Shown in pieces: positions 53,591 to 62,299 of a stretch of 64,000 nucleotides of DNA. This stretch comes from Catenaria anguillulae PL171 (taxonomy: Eukaryota; Blastocladiomycota; Blastocladiomycetes; Blastocladiales; Catenariaceae). Position 1 is the stretch's first letter. Each line of letters starts with the position of its first letter. The notes under the pieces are model-generated. The model had not been told where the DNA came from. It saw only the letters and a program-made list of their open reading frames with translations, and did not search any database. The stretch is taken from contig MCFL01000012.1 in the NCBI GenBank assembly GCA_002102555.1, positions 434,001 through 498,000 on the forward strand, given 5' to 3'. Both the position numbers and the translations under genes were made by a program.

Positions 53591-55388
53591 TCAATCCTCA
53601 CCACGCATCGCTCCAGCATCATCACCTAAGTCACCCGACTCAGTACCGCCTTGCTCGCCCGCCTGGTCTTCACCATACTCATCCAAGTCTTGGCCATCTT
53701 CGTCACCTTCGCCCGCCACTGCTGCGTCCAAGTCCACACTGACCACGCCCGACAAATTCACACCAAGCTCATGCGCACTCAAATCCACGGGTTCCTTGTC
53801 ACCGGCACTGAAAATGATGGGGCCCAAATGGGCCCACAACGCCAAGCGAACCGAGGAAAAGTTGGCGAGCTTGGAGAGGTGGTCGAGCGTGACACGGTAA
53901 CGTGCCGACGCTTTGGCGGTGCGCAGGTCGATGTTGCCGTGCAGTACAAGACAAGCGTAGACTTCAACAGCAGCAATGAAGCGGGCGAGGCGAGCGTAGT
54001 TGGCCAGAGATGGCGCGCGGGTGAAGTCCAGTGGACCGGTGATCCAATACTTGCGGATATGCCGGCCCAGCATGTCCCCCTTGGCTTGCTTGCCATGCAG
54101 GAGCGTACGGACCAGCTTCCCGAACCGGGGATGAAGTCCGGGAACCTGGCCCGTGTACTCCCGCTGGTTCGAAACCGCCGTGTTGGGGCCTGTTTGGGGG
54201 CAAGGGCGCCGAGAACCACAAAGGGTGCGTGAATACATACCAATCATTTAGGTTGAAAGGCGTGCACACGCGGGACATCTTGGGAAGCGCGGGCGGGCGC
54301 GGGTCGTCGTCGTCGAGCTTGGCGATTTCCGCTTCGCGCCATGCTTGCATCTGTGCGTAAGCATTTTTTAACTCGTCGAATGAGGGGGTAATCTCGTCCG
54401 TGTACCGTTTAAATGTCTGCTTGATAGCAGACTCGGCCGACGACAAGAGATGCAGGCACTGGAAAACAGCAACTCGTTAGCTCAAGGTTCAAGGTAAGAT
54501 AGGTGACAGTGCTTCGACAACGGACCAGTTCCGTTGTGAGCTCGGACGCATCAAGGCCCTTGCTCTTGAAAGCAACGTCGACTGCAGACCTCAATGCGTC
54601 GGCCGCCTTCTCTTCATCTGCCTGGCAGACAAAGCCGAAGCGGAACAGGGCCACAAAACGGCAGGCACGATTCAAGGATGGTACATGTCTGCGGAGCGCC
54701 TCGGCCTCGCCCTTGAGGCCCGATGTTTTGCTCGGCGTTTCCGTGGCCCTGTCCTCGGCGGTGGCACGAGCTTGAGGACGGTTTTGGGCCGAACCCTGGG
54801 AGACTGGTTGGCGTTGGCCAGCAGAAGGAGCTGGAGTGCGCGGGAGTTGACGCGACGAGCCAGCAGACGTTGAACCTTGTGCACGGGTTACTGAACGGAC
54901 AGCCGGAGTCCTGGCTGCAGTGGTAGTCTAAACAGCGAAAACGAGGGTGAAACGTGGATGGAGTACATATCGCAATAGCAAATAATTTTCATGGCGTGTG
55001 AGTGTGCGGTGGGGAATGGATGTGGAATGGGATTGGACAACGAAGATGCAAAGGTCACTCACTCTGCAGTGGATGGAAAGGATCTTCAGTCAGATCGGGG
55101 GACGACGCGTACCTCCTGACGCACATCATCATCATCCTCATTGTCAGTGATGACCCGGCGGCGCTGACGACCCAATGAAAAGGAACCCTGCGTTTGGCGC
55201 TGATGAATGCACACAATGCAAACCGGTTCCGCTTCGTCGAGGTGCTCGTTACAAAAAACTCGCATGCAAATCTGGCACGTTTGCGGCTGCAGCACCTCGT
55301 CAAATTCGTGAAGATAGACAATGGCTGTGCACGAACGAAACCAGCACTTCACGCCTTGCGCTTGCCCTTGGTTCTGAGAGTCGGTCAT
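53591..55388 (-). CDS. Transposon-associated zinc-finger protein of unknown function
   Basis: Likely four exons: 55388-55113, 54927-54526, 54458 to about 54240, and about 54163-53591, with introns of 185, 67 and about 75 bp; about 490 aa. The N-terminus has a treble-clef/RING-like Cys-His cluster: KCWFRSC, then QTCQICMRVFCNEHL, then EPVCIVC (C-x4-C, C-x2-C, C-x3-H, C-x2-C). A Thr/Pro/Gln linker leads to helical segments (NRACRFVALFRFGFVCQADEE, SAIKQTFKRYTDEITPSFD). The last exon encodes a compact block (GRHIRKYWITGPLDF, RLARFIAAVEVYACLVLHGN) and a very acidic tail. The last splice is uncertain: the best donor GTATGT leaves the frame one base short. Head-to-head placement with the transposase suggests an element-encoded accessory factor; no homologue recognised. 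Confidence 0.55.
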
Positions 55389-55690
55389 GGTTGGAGGTGT
55401 TTGGGTGAAGTCAGGGGTCTGAACTATGAGCCTGAGTAAGAAAACAACGCAACAGAGAAACGAATGGGACGACTCGACCTTTTTATCATGTGGTGACGGT
55501 GACCTTAGGCTTTGACAATGGAACGCGATAGAACCGTGTCTCAAATTCACGTGCCACGTTGCTGACGGTTGAACTTCACCATCCTCGCATCAGGAGAGAC
55601 TGCTGCACGGACAGAACAGTGCGTCAAATGCCGTTGCTGCATAACGACCATCATTGTCGCCAAATCAGTGCCTGCAACTGCGATGGAGCA
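55389..55690. promoter_or_regulatory. Shared divergent promoter of the two transposon genes
   Basis: 302 bp between the two ATGs. No TATA box is obvious. In-frame codons extend the transposase frame to ATG 55628, so the real leader may be shorter. Confidence 0.35.
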
Positions 55691-58600
55691 ATGCAAATGA
55701 ACCACGCCATGAGCACTCGTTCCGCCAACACTACAAGACCTCTGGACTATCCCAGCTCAGCGGACCGCATAGAGTCTGATTCTGAGCAATCTGACGCCGA
55801 CAATCAGCGCCGGTTTACCTGTCCTCACTGCCTCGCCCGAGTTCGCGGCAGAACACAGTGGACACGTCACAAAAAGGAGTATTGCCCATCGTTGGTACAA
55901 CGCCAGCCAGGCAGCCAGCTTCCCACGGCGCGACGTCAGGCGCAAGATCCATCCATCACAGATCCACTGTACCAGCATGATTCCGAGCACTCAGGTCACA
56001 CATCCCCTGTCATCGTATGGATCTTTCCTGCCTCGAAAACGCATCCCCACCATATCTGACGTGTATCATATACAGCGGACAAGGCGGGTCGCCAAGCGCT
56101 ACCAAGTTAACTATCAAGAGCACTCCACCACGGACGAGGAGGATGTTGACATGGATGATCCAGCGGAAAAAGAACTGGTTGAAGACGAGCTCGCAGGTTA
56201 CTTGGATCGCATGCAAACGCTTCATTTGGGCGACGAGCACCAAGATTCTGACCAAGAACAGACCGAAAACGAGCGCCGCCGCCGCCGCAATGCAACTGAC
56301 ATGCGGCCAACTGCTGATATACCGCCCCGAATCAGGGAGCTCCTCAATCCATCACCTCTTAGTTTTGATCTCCCATCTCATTCACTCCAAACGGCGAATC
56401 CTCGGCCCTTTTCTGGTGCGCTCCCGTTTCTCAGTTACAGTCCCAGCTTGGGTTTCTTGCTGACCACTTTGTACTCTCCATGGACAGGTGGGATCAATCG
56501 TCTCATTGCGCCTTTTGCAACAGTTCGCGAGTTGAATATGGCGTACTATTCTCTCGTTGAGCTGGGCATGAGCAAGCCTGGTTTCAAACAGTTTTTGAAG
56601 CTTGTTTCGGACCCCTGTGTCATTGGCGCTGAGCCGTTTACTTTCAAGTCTTTGGATCATGTCATCGACATGATAAAACAGAATCCGTACTACCAAGCCT
56701 TTGAGACAACCCCAGTCCAAGTCCACCCGGATGGTCCGCCTATTTGGTTTGTCCATCGCAACCTCATGAGCACTATTGCCCATTTATTCCACTTGCGCAA
56801 GTTTCTTCACGTTATGCAAATCTGTCCCCGTCGCGCATATGCATCAGGGAAACGCGCCTACTGCGATCCTGCTGCCGCCAAGGAATGGGAATGGACGGCC
56901 TACACGTGCAACTGTGACTCTGGCGACACCGATTACCCGTGTATTGTGTTTCCAATCGTCTTTTATTCGGACAAGACCAGCATTTCCAAGCACCAAGAGC
57001 TTTGGCCGATTTACGTATACTTCCCTGGTATTGATCCTGATATCGTTTCAAAGCCCGACCATCGTGCAATGTATTTGGTTGGGTTCATCCCCATTCCCAC
57101 CGACCAAGCCTTCCAGAACCTTTCCCAGTCTGCCAAGGTTTGCGCATTGCCGTCGCCTGCATTGGCCTTGTTCTGCTGATACCCAACCATCGCACTCACC
57201 ACCCTGTTTCATTTCTGTGTATCATGTAGTCACTCTACCGTCGCACTGTTTTCCACAAGTGCATGGACGCTCTCTTCGACCATGACTGGATGGATGCAGT
57301 TCAAGACGGGTTTTGTGCCCGCGGCCCTGACGGCTACTTCTACCGCCTCTTTCCATACCTGCAGCAATATCAAGGCGACCTTCAAGAATTTGCCACTGTT
57401 TCTCTCACTCGTGGCCACAAAGCTCTTCAGCCATGTCCCAAATGCGCCATTTCCAACGCCAATGTGTCCAACCCATCGCTTGCTGTGCATCGCCAGTCAG
57501 CAACTCGTTCTCATGACACCCTTCGCCAAGCGCTTCGCGAGCAACGCCCTGCCAGTCATTTCAAACAGATTGGTCTGTGGGGCCAAGAAAACGCCATGTT
57601 CAAGGCCACGGACAACATCTACAAGGCACTCACTGTTGACCCGCTGCACCAGTTTGACTTGGGGATCATTGATTACGTTGTAAGCGGGATTGAACAGTTG
57701 ATTGTCTACACCCGTGGTCAGGCTGCAAATGCATGCCTTCGCGAGTTGTACGACCGAACGTCCGTGGCTCTCCCTCCTTACCATGCCGTTACCTCTCGAT
57801 CTGCTTCATTGTTGGCGGTTGACCCAGCAAAAAAGAAGAGTTTGAAGGCGTATGAATGGAAAAACCTCGGCAAGGTTTGTTGCTCGCCGTTTTTTTTTTT
57901 TTCTGTTTGATGCGATTGAGTATATGTTGCATGACTGACCACGCGGTATTTATTCATGCACTTGCCTGCTGTCCTAGATCCTTGTTCCGGCACTTATGCA
58001 ACTTGTCCCCAATTACCCCATTGTGCAAACAATTGTGACGGACATGTGCGATTTTGCTGCGTGGGCACGTGCAACGATTCCGACCGACATGACCATTGCT
58101 GCCGCGGACGCTGCCCTCGGACGTTTTCTATCCTCATGGAGCACGTTGCAGGCAACCCTCGTTACCTTGTCGCGGTCACGGACCCCAGCAACACATCCCT
58201 CTCGGCCCAGTTCGCAGCAGAATCAGAATTCGTGCAGCGAAACGGAATCCAGTACGGACGACGATGCCGGTAGCCCGATCGCGACTGGTTCCCGTCGGAA
58301 GGGACGCACGGCCAAAAAACGAAAGCCATACAAGCCTCCAATGCCGCTCAAACTTCACTACCTCACGCACTGGTCTCCAATGACCCGCTTGTTTGGCTCT
58401 GTGGACCGCCAAGGCACCCAACACGGAGAAAAGAAACACGCGGTGACAACAAAGCCAAGCGCCAACCACACCCCTATGAGAAAAATGGTCCGCGTTTCAT
58501 GTGGCAGGGTCGTGGCGTTTCTGTGCCGAAAGAACTCGAAGGCCATTTAGTGGACAGATATTTTTAGGTACAAACGACCAAAGGGCCGCAGTGGTGATGT

Positions 58601-61600
58601 CATTGCTTTCGAGCGGACTGACGGCAGCTCCCTACCAAATGTACTGATCATTTGTCTCACCCGGCTGATTCCGTTGTCGTTCTCGATTCTCTCGGCTGGC
58701 CCCGACCCTTCCCGGCCGCCGCCAGCCTTGACCGTCGACAGACTCGACCACGCACACGCATGGCAGCAAGTCAGCGACATGACACAAATGCTGAAATGGA
58801 ATCAGGAATGTAATGAGATTTGGAATAGATTGCGAAGCAAGTGGTTTGTAATACAATACTGGGCACCGACTGCTGGGTACTTGAGCGAGTTCGAGAGGAG
58901 AAGACAGTTAGGTATAGCAAGTAGGGAAGGGAAGCGGGCGACAATAACGAGTCTATATGGAAAGCAGTCAATGGGTCAGCTTTTGTCAAGCAATCACAGA
59001 TAGAGAAGGATGCAACGAACCGAGGAGAGACCCGCAACGGGCACAGCAGCTGGCTCGGATCCTGACGACGTCATGTCGAATAGTGAGCGCAAATTGATTG
59101 CAAAGGAACGGACAATGATTTGTCTGTCGGATCAAAAAAGTAAGGCAGCGTACCAGCAATGGTTGTGGGCCGATTGGGTGGAGCTGTGCAACGAGAATAC
59201 CTATCGAGCATCAAATCAAGGTGATTAGAAGCTGGAAATGCTGGCGGAACCGAGGAGAGCGTACATGGTTTGATAGCGAGAAAGGAACATGACGAGAAAC
59301 CAACCGCATCGTCAAGCGGCCAAGACGGATGGAGAGCGTCATTTGAGAGCGTATGCACAAGTTACATACATGACATTAGGCATTCCGGTGAGAAAGCAGA
59401 CGACAGAGTACTTGAAATACTTGCCCAGAGAGCGGGTCGACGGCGAAGTCCGTCGTCTTCAAGTGATTGAACTTGGCGAAGAAACCTTGTCGATCTTCAC
59501 ACGCTCAATGCGTGCAGAAGCGCGTCCCGCCGATCTTGCTTGATCTCAAGTGCGTTCTTCAAAGCACATTCCCATCAATACATAGCAATCATTTGTCTGC
59601 TATTGACTCCCGCGAGGCAGGATGGAGAAGCGAAAGACTATGGGATATCAAGCGATTCGCATCATTGCCGACCGCCCAAGAGACTGACGTCTGACCACGC
59701 GCCATGTACCAAGATGTCCTGCCAGCTCATCACCATCCGTGCCTCGATTCCCAACTAAATGCAGGCCGGCCGGGCTAGCGACTGGGAGATTTTGTCTGGA
59801 ACTATCATTCCCACTGCACAAGCCCCCAACCTGTCAGAAAACGCACCTCGGGTGACAAGCCATATATATACAGGCTGTAAAACCGCGTCCGAGAGCAGGT
59901 GTCCGTGGTACGACCGCATGTCCGGTAATTGTGAATCCTTTTGCGTCTCACAGGACCGTGTTCGAGTACTGCTAAACCGATATGCCAGGACGTGATTTTG
60001 AGTAGGGAGATGCATCAGAAATACTCATACATGCTTAAAGAGTAGGCTTACCTCCTTTTTCAAGAGCCTTCGACGAATTTGTGCAAGCAAAAAAGCAAAA
60101 AGATAGACACAAGCACAATCGACTTTGAGCGGTTTCGAACACGGTCCTGTGAGACGCAAAAGGATTCACAATTACCGGACATGCGGTCGTACCACGGACA
60201 CCTGCTCTCGGACGCGGTTTCACAGCCTGTATATATATGGCTTGTCACCCGAGGTGCGTTTTCTGACAGGTTGGGGGCTTGTGCAGTGGGAATGATAGTT
60301 CCAGACAAAATCTCCCAGTCGCTAGCTCGGCCGGCCTGCATCGTACGAGTTTTGGGTCTCCGCTTTTAATTGTTGCAAATGTACCTTGACCTAGCACGAA
60401 GTGGATAGGCGTGACAGAGTGGGCTGGTCAAAGAGACCAGAAGCGAATTCCATAGAGGTTCAAAAATGCGGAGGCTCGATCCAGTCAACCGTTCTTATAG
60501 GATCCGTCGGCCGTTTTTCACGACAGAGGTGGGTGAAGTTCATGAATGGAACATGTGCAAGGAGGCAGGCAGGACGGGTTTCATGCAGCTTAAATATGGG
60601 GTGTAGGAGAGGTGCAAGCCAGCCGCGACAGGCTCGGCGGCGAACTTTTCGTTGGGTAAAGCGATATGTTCTTGTATTATTTTTTATGGCGACCGAAGCA
60701 TTTTTCAATGTCGATGAACGGAAGGAACAAGACACATCACCACACATTGATCGCGATTGAAATCGTTACTGGCCAGGTGTGTTTGTGATCGATATCGCAC
60801 GCCCGGTTGATCGCAACCGACGATCCTTTGAACAAATGTGAGCAGTGGCTGGTGAAACGGCCGTGGCGTTTCTGAGCCGAAAGATTGGTCCCTCCCAATG
60901 ATTGGCAGGGTACATTTTCGGTCCATTTTTCTCATAGGGCACCAATTACGATCGCAAGACTGTCACATTGCAAGCGGCGAACCGGATTGCTTTGCTGGAT
61001 GCAATTCAAGATGCGCTGGAGACGGTGTATTGGTATTGGCCAGGTACGTATGCTGATTTCCCCGCGCGCGTTTTGCAACTGACTGACATATAATTTACAA
61101 TCACTCACTTCTCTCCATCTTTTTCCTGTATCTCCCTGCCTGCTTGTAGAGGCAGTCGGCGACAACATGAAGGCAAACCTTGCACCAGTCGACCAGTTGC
61201 GGAAACCCCGCTCGTTGACACCAACGGCACCGGAATACCATTTTGCGAGTTACCTCGGGTCGTTCTCTTTTTCCGAGCTGCCAAACACCGCCGCCCGGCA
61301 ATCACCCATTCATCCTTACTTTGCGCGTGCAGTCGCGTCCGGGCTCTCGGGAGGTGTATCCCTTGGCCATTCGCCCGCAACTTGGCCAAAGCCAGACAAC
61401 GACAAGATTGACGTATATCAAGCAATCAAGCTGCAATTTTGGTCGCCCTTTACTCACAGCCAAGTGTCCCAGCTGTTACGTGCACGATTGTCCAACCATC
61501 GTTCAGGCGCTTGGTGTGATGGTGTCGTGTATTTGAAGGATGGTGGAAAGTCGTTGGGCCTTGGTCGATTGCGGCATATGGTTGTGTATGAGAGCTTTGG

Positions 61601-61910
61601 CAGCGTGGTTGAATCTGTGCTCCTTGAGCCGTTGAAGGTGCTGCACAAGGTTGATGAGCAATATGGGTCCAAGCTCATGATCTTGGAAGAGCCCAATACT
61701 CGCGATGCTCAGCTCGTTCCAGCCGAATCCCTCCTGTTTGGGTTTCACCTTTGTCCGGTTTTTTCAAGCCGAATCCGTGGTCGACACTCAGACGCCCGGT
61801 CCTTTGATGGCTCAAGAGCCGTCTACAAGCAATGGTGCGTGAATCATTATGCTGAAGAACACACAGCACACTTTTTTGGGGATGTGAAGAACAGGGACCT
61901 GTTTGAGTAA
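55691..61910 (+). CDS. Plavaka-like transposase, interrupted by an inserted element
   Basis: Coding segments 55691-56014, 56076-57137, 57230-57874, 57978-58471, then after the insertion 60943-61043 and 61150-61910. Introns are 61, 92, 103 and 106 bp, all GT-AG. They sum to 3,387 bp, 1,128 aa. The N-terminus has a C2H2-like finger (FTCPHCLARVRGRTQWTRHK). The transposase core includes CIVFPIVFYSDKTSISKHQ and ELWPIYVYFPGI, matching the SDKT...WP-Y motif of Plavaka transposases, then CPKCAI, HQFDLGIIDYV and LHYLTHWSPMTRLFGSVDR. The C-terminal region (YWYWP, HPYFARAVASG, VYLKDGGKSLGLGRL) completes the family layout. At 58471 the frame is broken by the 2.47-kb element; without it SANHT runs directly into NYDRKTVTLQAANR. 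So the gene was intact until a recent insertion and this copy is now probably inactive. Confidence 0.8.
58472..58492 (+). repeat. Left terminal inverted repeat of the inserted element
   Basis: 21 bp, pairing with 60919-60939 with one mismatch. Immediately preceded by the CAC target duplication. Confidence 0.88.
58511..58532 (+). repeat. Subterminal direct repeat, left copy
   Basis: 22 bp, CGTGGCGTTTCTG followed by a variable base and GCCGAAAG, recurring in the same orientation at 60862-60883 with one mismatch. A GGCAGGGT octamer also occurs near both ends (58503 and 60904). Candidate transposase-binding sites. Confidence 0.75.
59759..60341. repeat. Large inverted repeat, two 207-bp arms, 169-bp spacer
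   Basis: Left arm 59759-59965 and right arm 60135-60341 are reverse complements with only about two mismatches that I could find. The arms include a TATATATA stretch and begin/end with GCAGGCCGGCC. No flanking target duplication is evident. Transcription through it in either direction would give a long hairpin RNA. Confidence 0.92.
60862..60883 (+). repeat. Subterminal direct repeat, right copy
   Basis: Partner of 58511-58532; same strand, one mismatch, about 57 bp from the right end of the element (the left copy lies about 40 bp from its end). Confidence 0.75.
60919..60939 (-). repeat. Right terminal inverted repeat of the inserted element
   Basis: Reverse complement of 58472-58492 except one base; followed by CAC at 60940-60942. 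Confidence 0.88.
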
Positions 61911-62299
61911 GCGATGCAGTGTTGTGGGTATAATACACCTTGCCGTCTCGCCGTTCTTCTGGACTGGATGGGTCAACTACGCCTGCTGGAGCGTTATAGA
62001 TTGCTATCAAATGTGGACTGACACTTACTGCAGTCGATCGTTGTTGACCACATATGGTCGCGTTGCTGATAACTCAACAGCACACAACCACGTCTGACCA
62101 CATGCTACGAACAAATGACAGCAGTTTACATCAGGCGGTCAAGCTTGGTCAAGACGAATTATGAGCAGATCAGATGGGAATGCTTTCGACAACGGTGATC
62201 AAGTGCAGATACTAGTTGTGCAGCCGGTTGAGTAATCCCGGTTTCGTGATGGAACAGCGCATGTTTTGGAGTCAGGGATCACAAAGACGCACAAGTAAA
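61911..62299. other. Intergenic, probable right flank of the large transposon
   Basis: 389 bp between two 3' ends. The right end of the Plavaka-like element should lie here; I could not match a terminal repeat with 52775-53590. Confidence 0.35.

Larger units (their letters stand above)
58472..60939. mobile_element. Inserted 2,468-bp TIR element, apparently non-autonomous
   Basis: Begins CCCTATGAGAAAAATGG and ends with its reverse complement. The 21-bp terminal inverted repeats have one mismatch (TCCG against ACCG). The 3-bp sequence CAC flanks both ends (58469-58471 and 60940-60942). Removing the element plus one CAC rejoins the host transposase codons exactly, so the borders are exact. The interior has only short frames and no transposase; it carries subterminal direct repeats and a 207-bp inverted repeat pair. 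A 3-bp target duplication is typical of CACTA-related elements, so it may be mobilised by a Plavaka-like transposase; that is inference. Confidence 0.88.
53591..61910. mobile_element. Plavaka-like (CACTA-related) DNA transposon, ends not defined
   Basis: Core of a large element carrying a transposase gene (+) and a divergently transcribed zinc-finger gene (-), sharing a 302-bp promoter region. The coordinates are only those of the two genes; the true ends should lie in 52775-53590 and 61911-62299. The element has itself been invaded by the 2,468-bp element at 58472. Confidence 0.6.

Noticed and set aside
58674-59543. Several + strand reading frames of 65-110 codons inside the inserted element
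   Set aside because: They are short, change frame often, have no motif and no splice logic; likely chance frames in a non-coding element.
59759-60341. Peptides of about 80-90 residues encoded identically on both arms of the inverted repeat
   Set aside because: The identity follows from the inverted repeat itself; codon pattern and context give no support for a protein.
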